NCBI RefSeq assembly: GCF_017052465.1
Contig: NZ_JAFHKT010000152.1
Location: 235,921-299,920, forward strand
DNA length: 64,000 nucleotides
DNA from: Arthrobacter pascens
GTDB taxonomy: Bacteria > Actinomycetota > Actinomycetes > Actinomycetales > Micrococcaceae
Reading direction: 5' to 3'
Shown: positions 16,236-23,824 of the stretch, piece by piece
How the letters are laid out: each line of letters opens with the position of its first letter
How positions within the stretch are numbered: the stretch's first letter is position 1
Notes under the pieces: generated by a model
Database searches by the model: none
Told to the model about the DNA's origin: nothing
The model's input: only the letters and a program-made list of their open reading frames with translations
Position numbers and translations under genes: made by a program

Positions 16236-18236
16236 TCAGCGCGCCGAAGCCAGCAGCCCCTCGTGGCCGCCTGCTGTCCCGCCCTCTGGTCCTGCAGCGG
16301 CGGGCCCTGGACCCAGGGCCGCGGCGATCACCACCGAGCTTGCCGAGGCCCACGCCTGCGGGCGGCAGCTGGCGGGGAACGGTACGGGAGCACGCATGGT
16401 GTCCGAGCCGTGGCCGCCGAACAGCTCGGGCAGCCGCCACTCATTGGCCTCCGCCACCTTCAGCAGCCCCGACGCCAGCTGCGCGGCCTCATTTCGGAAG
16501 CCGTCGGCCAGCATGCCGCTGATGATCAGGGCGGTGTCGTGGCTCCAGACCGCTCCGGCGTGGTAGCGGGTTGGCCAGTACCCGCCGTTGGTGGTGGACA
16601 GGGTGCGCACGCCGTAACCCGAGAACATGGTTGGATCCAGGATGCGCCTGACCACCAGCTCCTGCTCCTCCTGGTTCAGGATGCCTGTGCCGAGCAGGTG
16701 CCCCATATTGGACGTCACGCCGTCGACCGCCTTCTTGTCCGCGTCGAGCGCCAGCGCGGGATAGGGACCCAGCTCGTCCTCACACCAGAACCGGGCACGG
16801 AACCGCTCCGCCATGCCTGCCGCGTAGTCCCGCCATTCCTGGGCGCCTGGGCGGCCAAAGGCATCCAGGAGCTCGGCCCCAACGGTTGCTGCCTCGTAGG
16901 CATAGGCCTGGACTTCGGCCAGGGCGATGGGACCCGTTGCCAGTGAGCCGTCGTGCCACCGGATCGCGTCACCGGAATCCTTCCAGCCCTGGTTGACCAG
17001 CCCGTGCCCGGAGGTGTCGAGGTATTCCAGGAAGCCGTCGCCATCCAGGTCGCCATGGTCCCGCAGCCATTCCAGGGCGTCCTGGAGGTTGGGCAGCAGC
17101 TCCTCCACCTCGGCGTCGGGCATTCCCGCCTTCCAGGTGTCGTGGAGGAGGCAGATCCACAGCGGCGTGGCGTCGATGGTGCCGTAGTAGACGGGCGGCA
17201 GCCGCAGGGCCTGGCCACTCTCCGCCATGGTCAGGACTGTCCGCCGGACTTCGTGCAGGATCTTCCCGGGCTGCACCGCGGTGGTGTGGTCCGTCTCGGT
17301 TCCCTGCCGTCCCGCCAGCGCCCGCAGGGTGCCGCGGGCGATGGCCGTGGTGATGGGAAGCAGCATGCGGGCGGCGATGATGGAATCCCGGCCGAACATG
17401 GTGAAGAACCACGGTGCACCGGCGGCGAGGAACGTGTCATGGGGGTGCGAGGAATGGGCAAGCCGCAGGCTGTTGAGGTCGCTGATTGACCGCTGCAGGA
17501 GGTTCCTCAGGCGCGGATCCGCGGACACCGGGGCCTCGATGGGCGGGCCGTCGCCGGCGAGCATCGGCGAATCGGCGTCCGTCAGGTCCACCGCCCACTC
17601 GAGGACGGCGGCGGCTCCCGGCCGCACTTCCACTGCCCAGTCAATGGTGACGGTGGTGCCATTGAAGCCCACGGTGCCGGGCACCGTTTCGCCGCCGGAT
17701 CCCGTGGTGAGGCGCAGCTCGGTGTCGGCATCGCGCCAGGACCACGTGCTGGCAGCCGGCTCAACCGGCCGGAGGGAGCGTTCGCCCTGTTTGATCTGCT
17801 CCATGGTGGTGCTGTCAGCAGCAAGGGCCAGGCGCACGTTGAGCGTGACGGGCTCGCGGAACGCCGACTCCAGCGTCAGGGTCTCCGCCACCCGGCCCGT
17901 GCAGCCGGTCAGGGATTCGGTGTCCTCCCCCGGCCGGATCCTGCCCGATTCAGCAGTGCGGGCCCGCACGAGTGAGAGCAGCGGGTCGGCCACGTCAGCG
18001 TCGGCGCGGACGAAGTAGATGTAGTCGGTCTGCTTCGACGAACGCAGCTGGGTTGATACCCACTCGGGCTCCCTGCCGTCCACGGTCAGCACAGCCCCGT
18101 TCAGCACGCGGTCGTCACCGCAGTAGATCCCCTGGGCACCTGCCCCGCGGATCTGTCCATGGGCGTCTGCCCATGCCTGGATCGGGGCGCTGAAGACGCC
18201 GGAGAGGTTGTGCAGGTACGGCTGCTCAGTGGCCAC
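16236..18236 (-). CDS. Amylo-alpha-1,6-glucosidase / glycogen-debranching-type glycoside hydrolase
   Basis: A 666-residue cytoplasmic enzyme. The N-terminal domain (about 1-215, GDB_N type) begins LHNLSGVFSAPIQAWADAHGQ with the GIYCGDDRVLN motif, and the catalytic (alpha/alpha)6-barrel contains APWFFTMFGRDSIIAARMLL, YYGTIDATPLWICLLHD and DGDGFLEYLD, all characteristic of bacterial amylo-alpha-1,6-glucosidases. The predicted action is hydrolysis of alpha-1,6 or related linkages in glycogen-like or sucrose-derived glucans. The C-terminal 40 residues are low-complexity. AGGAG lies upstream of ATG 18236. It is divergent from a LacI regulator and about 90 bp from a perfect LacI operator, so induction by a sugar is likely. 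Confidence 0.87.
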   Translation of the reverse strand: MATEQPYLHNLSGVFSAPIQAWADAHGQIRGAGAQGIYCGDDRVLNGAVLTVDGREPEWVSTQLRSSKQTDYIYFVRADADVADPLLSLVRARTAESGRIRPGEDTESLTGCTGRVAETLTLESAFREPVTLNVRLALAADSTTMEQIKQGERSLRPVEPAASTWSWRDADTELRLTTGSGGETVPGTVGFNGTTVTIDWAVEVRPGAAAVLEWAVDLTDADSPMLAGDGPPIEAPVSADPRLRNLLQRSISDLNSLRLAHSSHPHDTFLAAGAPWFFTMFGRDSIIAARMLLPITTAIARGTLRALAGRQGTETDHTTAVQPGKILHEVRRTVLTMAESGQALRLPPVYYGTIDATPLWICLLHDTWKAGMPDAEVEELLPNLQDALEWLRDHGDLDGDGFLEYLDTSGHGLVNQGWKDSGDAIRWHDGSLATGPIALAEVQAYAYEAATVGAELLDAFGRPGAQEWRDYAAGMAERFRARFWCEDELGPYPALALDADKKAVDGVTSNMGHLLGTGILNQEEQELVVRRILDPTMFSGYGVRTLSTTNGGYWPTRYHAGAVWSHDTALIISGMLADGFRNEAAQLASGLLKVAEANEWRLPELFGGHGSDTMRAPVPFPASCRPQAWASASSVVIAAALGPGPAAAGPEGGTAGGHEGLLASAR

Positions 18237-18325
18237 GGAAAACTCCTCGAATTTAAGTTGGGCGGAGACCGGAAGAGTGCTGCGGAACGCCTGCTGCCGA
18301 ATGAGCGGAGCAGGACCGGGACAAG

Positions 18326-18343
18326 AATTTGATCGATCAAATT
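18326..18343. promoter_or_regulatory. Perfect 18-bp LacI-family operator
   Basis: AATTTGATC (18326-18334) is followed directly by its exact complement GATCAAATT (18335-18343). A perfect palindrome with a central CG is the usual form for LacI/GalR dimers. It lies between the divergent debranching enzyme and LacI genes, and overlaps the -35 box of the regulator gene, so binding should repress the regulator itself. Confidence 0.8.
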
Positions 18344-18357
18344 TTGCGCGTTACGAT
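18329..18357 (+). promoter_or_regulatory. Promoter of the LacI regulator gene
   Basis: The -35 box TTGATC (18329-18334) and the -10 box TACGAT (18352-18357) are separated by exactly 17 bp. Transcription would start near 18364, about 100 bases before the GTG start. The -35 box lies wholly within the LacI operator palindrome, a typical autorepression layout. Confidence 0.65.
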
Positions 18358-18465
18358 CTTCTCACAGCAAGCGGCAGAAGGAAAAGTCCCCGCAGATCCG
18401 TCCTGCCAGCGCGGGCAGCGTCCGACTGGACGCCGCCGGCCGACCAGCAACCCCGAGGAGCATTC

Positions 18466-19539
18466 GTGGCCCGGCCAACCCTCGCAAGCCTTGCCGCCGA
18501 ACTCGGTGTGTCACGGCAGACCATCTCCAACGTGATTAACTCGCCGGACCGGGTGAAACCGGCAACACTGGAGCGGGTCCGGGCGGCGATCGAAGCCGCA
18601 GGCTACCGGCCCAGCGCAGCGGCACGCCAGCTGCGCACCCGGCGGTCCATGAATCTCGGCATGAGGCTGATGCCGGCCACGGACGGCATCAACGGCTCCA
18701 TCCTCGACCGCTTCCTGCATGCCCTGACCGAATCCGCCCAGGACGCCGGATACCGGCTGACTCTCTTCTGCGCCGATTCGCACGAGGACGAAGTCCTCCA
18801 GTACGGGGAGCTGCTCAATGTCGCAGGCATCGACGCCTTCATCCTCACCTCCAGCAGCCGCAACGACGTCCGGACGAAGTGGCTGCAGGACAACGGCACA
18901 CCGTTCGCTGTCTTTGGGCGGCCCTGGGAGACGGCGCCGGGGGACGATGCGGCGCGGCATCCCTGGGTGGACATTGACGGCGCAGCCGGCACGGCCGAAG
19001 CCGTCACCATGCTCACCGCTCAGGGCCACACCCACATCGCCTTCCTGGGCTGGCAGGATGGTGGCCCGGTGGGCGAGGACCGGCAGGCCGGCTGGGAACG
19101 TGCCATGCGCGCCCTGGGCGCCGGCCAGGATATTTCCCGGCTCCGCGCCTCGGCGCCTGACACCATCTCCGGAGGCATCTCCGGCGGCCGGGAACTCATC
19201 GCGAGGGGGGCAACGGCGATTGTCTGCGCGAGCGACTCGCTGGCCATCGGGGCCGCGGAAAGCCTCCGCGAGCTCCGTCCTGAGCTGTTCTCCCCCGGGC
19301 AGCCGGCCGGACCCGGAGTACGGGCTGCCGTGGTGGGGTTTGACGACACCCCGGTGGCAGCGGCCCTGGGGCTCTCCAGCGTGGCCCAGCCCGTGGAGGA
19401 CGCTGCCCGGCACATAGTGCGCCTGCTGACGTTCGAGCTGGCGGACCGTGCCGGCGGGAGCAGCGCACCCGAGCAACACCTGCTGCTGGCGCCGCACGTG
19501 GTGGAACGGGTCCCCCTGCCGCTGGCGCCTCCGCGCTGA
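18466..19539 (+). CDS. LacI family transcriptional regulator
   Basis: A 357-residue regulator. The LacI HTH and hinge are at residues 2-55 (LASLAAELGVSRQTISNVIN, then RVKPATLERVRAAIEAAGY and SAAARQLRTRRS) and a periplasmic-binding-protein-like effector domain follows, with the usual FLGWQDG, ATAIVCASDSLAIGA and AAVVGFDDTP segments. GTG at 18466 was chosen because GAGGAG lies five bases upstream and it places the HTH at the N-terminus; the frame is open for 86 codons further upstream through the operator. It most likely represses the divergent debranching enzyme and itself. Confidence 0.92.
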   Translation: MARPTLASLAAELGVSRQTISNVINSPDRVKPATLERVRAAIEAAGYRPSAAARQLRTRRSMNLGMRLMPATDGINGSILDRFLHALTESAQDAGYRLTLFCADSHEDEVLQYGELLNVAGIDAFILTSSSRNDVRTKWLQDNGTPFAVFGRPWETAPGDDAARHPWVDIDGAAGTAEAVTMLTAQGHTHIAFLGWQDGGPVGEDRQAGWERAMRALGAGQDISRLRASAPDTISGGISGGRELIARGATAIVCASDSLAIGAAESLRELRPELFSPGQPAGPGVRAAVVGFDDTPVAAALGLSSVAQPVEDAARHIVRLLTFELADRAGGSSAPEQHLLLAPHVVERVPLPLAPPR

Positions 19540-19658
19540 CGTCCGCGCCGGCATCCGGACCGGATAAGGGCCGCCAGGTGTTCCCCAATCCCAAGCAAGC
19601 GGCTGTATCATCCGTCTACCGTTGCCGTAACGGGTCTCGAGGATCTACGGCTCCGGAA

Positions 19659-19697
19659 GGTGGCCCGCCCTGGTTCACGGGGAATGGGCGGGCCACC
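19659..19697. repeat. 12-bp perfect hairpin upstream of the small membrane gene
   Basis: GGTGGCCCGCCC (19659-19670) and GGGCGGGCCACC (19686-19697) form a perfect 12-bp stem with a 15-base loop, 38 bp before the ATG of the 69-residue protein. The core GGCCCGCC/GGCGGGCC recurs in a second hairpin just after the gene. It could be a terminator of lacI or a leader structure of the small gene. Confidence 0.6.
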
Positions 19698-19734
19698 GCC
19701 CCCTGGGCAACGCGGGACGCGAAGGGAGACTTAC

Positions 19735-19944
19735 ATGGAGCCTGGCATTCACTTCGCCGCAGTCACCTGCGTGGTTCTCGCGGTGACGTGCTTCACCGTC
19801 GGTGCGGTGATCTCCCGGCAACCACGTCAACTGCCGATCGGCAATGGTCAAGGGACGGCCGCCGGCCACCTTCGGTTCGCGATGCTTGCCGGGACGGCCT
19901 TCAGTCTTACCGGCGCGGCCCTGATCGTCAGGACCCTCATCTGA
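19735..19944 (+). CDS. Small hypothetical membrane protein (69 residues)
   Basis: I do not recognise this protein. It has two hydrophobic segments (about residues 6-24, HFAAVTCVVLAVTCFTVGA, and 46-67, LRFAMLAGTAFSLTGAALIV) joined by a short polar loop RQPRQLPIGNGQG, so a two-helix membrane hairpin is likely. ATG at 19735 has AAGGGAG seven bases upstream, a good ribosome site, which is the main reason for calling it. The gene is bracketed by two hairpins that share the core GGCCCGCC. It stands alone between a LacI gene and tRNA-Ala. It could still be a chance frame, but the start signals and hydrophobic pattern argue otherwise. Confidence 0.55.
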   Translation: MEPGIHFAAVTCVVLAVTCFTVGAVISRQPRQLPIGNGQGTAAGHLRFAMLAGTAFSLTGAALIVRTLI

Positions 19945-19950
19945 TGGATT

Positions 19951-19991
19951 GGCCCGCCACCCTTTGGAGACTGCAGGCAAGTGGGCGGGCC
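19951..19991. repeat. Hairpin downstream of the small membrane gene, related to the upstream one
   Basis: GGCCCGCCAC (19951-19960) can pair with GTGGGCGGGCC (19981-19991) with a single bulged G. It starts 7 bp after the stop of the 69-residue gene and shares its core with the hairpin at 19659-19697. A terminator role is plausible. Confidence 0.5.
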
Positions 19992-20147
19992 ACCTGAACC
20001 ATTGGTATTGCCCCGGAGAGCCATGCGCCCAACACGGCCAGCGCACTGCTTCAGGTTGTTCTCTGCCGTTTCCGGCCCGCCACGCCTGGATGCCCCGAGC
20101 TTCTGGTATTTCGGAGGACTTCAAGGCCTTCAAGCCCGTGGAATCTG

Positions 20148-20220
20148 TGGAGCTAAGGGGATTCGAACCCCTGACCTCTTCGATGCGAACGAAGCGCTCT
20201 ACCAACTGAGCTATAACCCC
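20148..20220 (-). tRNA. tRNA-Ala (anticodon CGC)
   Basis: The 73-base minus-strand sequence folds into a complete cloverleaf: acceptor stem GGGGTTA with TAGCTCC, D-arm GCTC-AGTTGGTA-GAGC, anticodon stem CTTCG/CGAAG with loop TTCGCAT, 5-base variable loop AGGTC, and T-arm AGGGG-TTCGAAT-CCCCT. Loop positions 34-36 read CGC, decoding the alanine codon GCG. The terminal CCA is not encoded (the bases after the discriminator A are CAG), so it must be added by CCA transferase. One G-T pair occurs in the acceptor stem. Confidence 0.95.
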
Positions 20221-20266
20221 GGGGACGCTGCCTCTGGGGAGGAACCGCAACGCCGGTTTCCCTAGG

Positions 20267-21064
20267 CTACAAATTTTCCGGCCGGTTTGCCAACCAGGCC
20301 TCGAATGTCTCCCTGCCGTAGGGCTCCCCGGGGGCCAGATTGCTGCCCGCGCGCAGGAACTGTCCCATCGCGCCAGGCAGCGGGAGCGCGACCACCAGTC
20401 CCTGTGAGCCCGTGGCCCGCTTCCACGTGCGCGCCATCGCCGCCATGTCCGTGACATCGGGGCCACCGATCGTCACCAGCCGGTGGCTCTCTCCGGAGGG
20501 CGGCTCGAGTGCCGCTTCCAGCAGAGCAGCGGCGACGTCGCCAGGTGCGATCGTCTGGAACCGTGCGCCGCGGATCACCGGAACCAGGCCCACACGGGAT
20601 CCCGCAGCGAAGATCCGGGCCAGCAGGCTGTGGAACTGCGTGGCCCGCACCGCCACGGTCTCCAGCTCCGCGCGCAAATACACGCGTTCCTTCTCCGCCT
20701 TCGACCGGTAGTAGCCGTAAGTGCTTTGGTCGCAGTTCACGATGGACAGCAGGACCGCCTTCGGGACACCGGCCTCCAGCGCCGCACCGAGCAGAATCGC
20801 GCCGCCGGCAACAAACTGCCGGAGCGCCTTGCCGGTTTGCCCCTCGAGGCAGTCAATGACGACGTCGGCCCCCGCCAGCGCTTCCGGCAGGCCTTCGCCG
20901 GTGGTGACGTCCCCGCGGAAGTAGGTGGCGCCATCGTGCTGCCCGTCAGCACCCTCCGGAGCGTTCCGGCTGAGGACTGCGACGGCGTGCCCCTGGCGCA
21001 GTGCCTGGCGCACAACTTCCCGGCCTACCTGGCCGGTACCCCCGGCAACGCAGATGCGGCTCAT
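20267..21064 (-). CDS. NAD(P)-binding NmrA-type SDR protein
   Basis: A 265-residue atypical short-chain dehydrogenase with the dinucleotide motif GGTGQVG at residues 8-14 and the downstream DVVIDCLEG and VPKAVLLSIVNCDQSTYGYYRSKAEKE segments; the YYRSKAEKE keeps a tyrosine and lysine of the SDR type. Such proteins often act as NAD(P)H sensors or quinone/ubiquinone-type reductases rather than classical dehydrogenases. The substrate is unknown. It lies 46 bp upstream of tRNA-Ala on the same strand and 30 bp downstream of glpR. Confidence 0.82.
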   Translation of the reverse strand: MSRICVAGGTGQVGREVVRQALRQGHAVAVLSRNAPEGADGQHDGATYFRGDVTTGEGLPEALAGADVVIDCLEGQTGKALRQFVAGGAILLGAALEAGVPKAVLLSIVNCDQSTYGYYRSKAEKERVYLRAELETVAVRATQFHSLLARIFAAGSRVGLVPVIRGARFQTIAPGDVAAALLEAALEPPSGESHRLVTIGGPDVTDMAAMARTWKRATGSQGLVVALPLPGAMGQFLRAGSNLAPGEPYGRETFEAWLANRPENL

Positions 21065-21094
21065 GCTTAGCGGCTGCAGTCGGCCGTGAAAGGT

Positions 21095-22090
21095 CTATGC
21101 GCGGCGGCGCTGCAGGACGTCGTCGAGGTTGCTCAGCGCGCTCTGCGCCTTGCCCTGCGGCCGGGCCTGCCCGGCGTTCGGCGAGGCGACTGCGGGCGCT
21201 GCGGCGTTGCCCTGTTTGAGCGAGGGCTTGCCGGCGGCCTTCGGGGCCTCCGGAAGGTCGAGGGGCTGGGGTGCAGGCCGTTCCGCCTTCGCGGCCTCGA
21301 CATACGTAGGCTTTGGTACTTCGACGGGCTCCCAAGGGGCGGACTCGTCCGCCGGAGCGGCAGCATCCTGCGCCGTGGAAGCCTGGCCGCTGTTGTCGCC
21401 CGCTGCGAGGGCAACCGCCAGGGCGGCCTCACGCAGTTCGACGGCGGTCAGCCGTTTGGGCTCGGGGGCTGCAGCTTCGGCATCGAAGAGCGTGCTTTCG
21501 CGACGTGCGGCCGTTTCCTCCGCTGCCTGCCCTGCCTGTGGAACGGCCGGCTGTACGGCGCGGTCCGGGCGCTTCGCTGGTGCACCCATGGCAGCAGAGA
21601 AGGCAGCGTTTACTTTCCTGCGGCGGTCGCGCACGGCGAGCCTGCGGAGAAGAACGACGGCGGCGACGCCCGCCAGAAATGACACGGGCGGAAGCCAGCC
21701 GCTTGCCAGTCCAAAGATCGCCAACGCACCGGATATGAGGGCAGTGCCGAAAAGCAGGAGCCCGGCCAGTGCGATGGCAGCACGCCCATAGCGGATGCGG
21801 AAGGTGCCTCCGTTATTAGCGGCAGGCTTGCCGCCGGGCTTGGCCGGCGTGAAGCGTGCTGCGGATTCGCTGCTCTTCCTGGTGTCCATGGGATTCTCCT
21901 GCTGGGCGGTCATGTGAAGGACCGTTCCGGCTTGCGGGTTTGCAGTTTCGTGGTCAACGTTCTCCACCATCAGTTCGCCGGCCGCCTGAAACTGGTGGCG
22001 GCCGTTTCGGAGGACGTAGGGGGCCACCCAAACAATCCAGAGCGCAACAGCGACCACAAGGATGACTGAGCTGCTAAGAGGGAAGTCCAC
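21095..22090 (-). CDS. glpR: GlpR-like membrane protein (gephyrin-like molybdotransferase receptor family)
   Basis: A 331-residue membrane protein with one N-terminal helix (about residues 7-26), a polar segment, two further helices (about 104-127 and 131-148), and a long Ala/Pro-rich cytoplasmic tail ending SNLDDVLQRRRA. Topology and synteny with a RimJ-like acetyltransferase, galU and 5-formyl-THF ligase match the mycobacterial Rv0992c-Rv0996 block, where the corresponding protein is the membrane partner (GlpR) of the MoeA-like divisome protein Glp. No glp/moeA gene is present between galU and the acetyltransferase here. GTG at 22090 is preferred. A TACGGT box ends seven bases before it, so the mRNA may be leaderless; a TTG two codons earlier is an alternative. 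Identification rests on context and topology more than on motifs. Confidence 0.65.
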   Translation of the reverse strand: MDFPLSSSVILVVAVALWIVWVAPYVLRNGRHQFQAAGELMVENVDHETANPQAGTVLHMTAQQENPMDTRKSSESAARFTPAKPGGKPAANNGGTFRIRYGRAAIALAGLLLFGTALISGALAIFGLASGWLPPVSFLAGVAAVVLLRRLAVRDRRRKVNAAFSAAMGAPAKRPDRAVQPAVPQAGQAAEETAARRESTLFDAEAAAPEPKRLTAVELREAALAVALAAGDNSGQASTAQDAAAPADESAPWEPVEVPKPTYVEAAKAERPAPQPLDLPEAPKAAGKPSLKQGNAAAPAVASPNAGQARPQGKAQSALSNLDDVLQRRRA

Positions 22091-22167
22091 ACACAAAACC
22101 GTATGAGCAATCGGCGACCTGTTGTGGCATTCGTCTCGGTGTGTCGCCCCCTGCCTCTCAAATCATT

Positions 22168-22188
22168 GGACTTAAGGCCGATAAGTCC
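22168..22188 (-). terminator. Short hairpin after the acetyltransferase gene
   Basis: GGACTTA (22168-22174) and TAAGTCC (22182-22188) form a perfect 7-bp stem with a 7-base loop, 15 bp beyond the stop of the minus-strand GNAT gene and upstream of glpR. It may be a weak terminator or attenuator within the cluster. Confidence 0.35.
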
Positions 22189-22202
22189 ACGGCGGGCCCC
22201 TG

Positions 22203-22823
22203 TCAGGCAGGCCTCGAACGCAGCCACCTGTTGAGCAGTCCCTCCGGAACCTCCTCAGAGGTCAGGGCAAAAGTCCTGTGGTCCGCCCACTCCCCGTTGA
22301 TGTGCAGGAACCGCGGCCGATATCCCTCATCGCGGAAACCGAGCTTCTCCACGACGCGCAGGCTGGGGCGGTTTTCCGGCCGGATGTTGATTTCCATGCG
22401 GTGCAGGCCCAGGGTCCGGAAACAATGGTCGGTGGCCATGGCGACTGCGGTCGGTGCGATCCCCTGCCCTGCCCGCGCTTCATCCACCCAGTAGCCCAGA
22501 GTCGCCATCATGGCCGAGCCCCAAATGATGGAGGACACCGTCAACTGGCCCACGATGAGGGGATCCCGGAATCCCGGGGTCCATGCGGTGATGAGGAATG
22601 GCAGCGCCGTGCCCTGGGCTGCCTGGGCGTTCAGCGACCGCACCATTTGCCGGTAGTCGGGAAGTGCGCCGCCCGGGGCGGGATTGGACGCTTCCCAAGG
22701 GGCCAGCCACTCGCTGTTGCGTGAACGGACCGCAGTCCATTCCTTGCGGTCCCGGTACCTGATGGGACGCAGCACGATGTCGCCGCACTCCAGCGTGACC
22801 GGCCAGATGTGGCTGACCCTCAT
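22203..22823 (-). CDS. GNAT family N-acetyltransferase, RimJ/RimL-like
   Basis: A 206-residue GNAT protein. The order DIVLRPIRYRDRKEWTAVR (N-terminal strand), GQLTVSSIIWGSAMMATLGYWVDEA and the acetyl-CoA-binding helix RAGQGIAPTAVAMATDHCF, followed by LHRMEINIRPENRPSLRVVEKLGF, is the RimJ/RimL pattern, so it may acetylate a ribosomal protein or another amine. It starts 6 bp after galU ends and is likely co-transcribed with it. In related actinobacteria the same gene sits between galU/moeA and glpR. Confidence 0.88.
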   Translation of the reverse strand: MRVSHIWPVTLECGDIVLRPIRYRDRKEWTAVRSRNSEWLAPWEASNPAPGGALPDYRQMVRSLNAQAAQGTALPFLITAWTPGFRDPLIVGQLTVSSIIWGSAMMATLGYWVDEARAGQGIAPTAVAMATDHCFRTLGLHRMEINIRPENRPSLRVVEKLGFRDEGYRPRFLHINGEWADHRTFALTSEEVPEGLLNRWLRSRPA

Positions 22824-22829
22824 GGGGAA

Positions 22830-23735
22830 CTAGTGGGTCAGGCCGGCAGCGAACTTCGGCAGCCACTCGCGCAGGCCGGGTCCCAGGTCGTCGCTGTCGA
22901 CGGCCAGCTGGACGCACGCCTTGAGGTAGCTGAGCTTGTCGCCCGTGTCGTAGCGCCGGCCGCGGAAGACCACGCCGAACACGCCGCCGCCTTCGCCGTC
23001 CCTGCTGGCGAGTTCCTGCAGCGCGTCCGTCAGCTGAATCTCGCCGCCGCGGCCCGGTTCGGTCCGTTCCAGCACATCGAAGACGGCGGGGTGGAGGACA
23101 TAGCGCCCGATGACGGCCAGATTGGAGGGAGCCTCCCCGACATCCGGCTTTTCCACGAGCTTGTTGATCTTGACGAAGCCTTCGCCTTCGATCTCGGAAA
23201 TGTCCGCGCAGCCATAGGCACTGATCTCGGAGGGTTCCACCTCGATGAGGGCCACGACGGAGCCACCGGTCTTCGCCTGGACCTCGATCATGATGCTCAG
23301 GAGTTCGTCGCGGGCGTCGATCAGGTCATCGCCCAGCAGCACGGCGAAAGGTTCGTGGCCGACGTGCTGGCGCGCACGCAGCACTGCGTGGCCCAGACCC
23401 TTGGGGTCGCCCTGGCGGACGTAATGGATGTCGCCCAGGTTGCTGGCGGCCTGGATGGACTCGAGCTTGGCGGTGTCACCCTTGGCCTCCAGCGTTGCTT
23501 CCAGCGCAGGAACCCGGTCGAAGTGGTCCTCGAGTGCACGCTTGTTTCGCCCTGTAATCATCAGCACGTCGCTCAGGCCCACCTGTACGGCTTCTTCGAC
23601 GACGTACTGGATGGCCGGTTTGTCCACCACCGGCAACATTTCCTTGGGCATGGCCTTGGTGGCAGGCAGGAACCTGGTGCCGAGTCCCGCTGCGGGGATG
23701 ACGGCCTTGCGGACTGAAGGATTAGTGGAAGTCAC
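22830..23735 (-). CDS. galU: UTP-glucose-1-phosphate uridylyltransferase
   Basis: The 301-residue enzyme makes UDP-glucose from UTP and glucose 1-phosphate, feeding cell envelope polysaccharide and, in this family, trehalose or glycolipid synthesis. The nucleotidyltransferase motif AAGLGTRFLPATKAMPKEML starts near residue 13; VDKPAIQYVVEEAV, LLGDDLID and the C-terminal GRRYDTGDKLSYLKA are all conserved. GTG at 23735 is chosen: no ribosome site precedes it, but a TACATT -10-like box ends six bases upstream, so translation may be leaderless. An open frame of 82 further codons upstream looks non-coding and overlaps the divergent promoter region. Divergent from the 5-formyl-THF ligase at 23825. 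Confidence 0.93.
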   Translation of the reverse strand: MTSTNPSVRKAVIPAAGLGTRFLPATKAMPKEMLPVVDKPAIQYVVEEAVQVGLSDVLMITGRNKRALEDHFDRVPALEATLEAKGDTAKLESIQAASNLGDIHYVRQGDPKGLGHAVLRARQHVGHEPFAVLLGDDLIDARDELLSIMIEVQAKTGGSVVALIEVEPSEISAYGCADISEIEGEGFVKINKLVEKPDVGEAPSNLAVIGRYVLHPAVFDVLERTEPGRGGEIQLTDALQELASRDGEGGGVFGVVFRGRRYDTGDKLSYLKACVQLAVDSDDLGPGLREWLPKFAAGLTH

Positions 23736-23824
23736 TCGACTAATGTAACGGAGGGAACATTCATACCGTAAATGCTTCCGGCAGTGGCCAGGCCGGGATT
23801 CCGCGCGACAAAGGACGGCGCACC

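Noticed and set aside
20148..20220. A CCA end encoded by the tRNA-Ala gene
   Set aside because: Bases after the discriminator A read CAG; the apparent CCA comes from the acceptor stem end plus discriminator.
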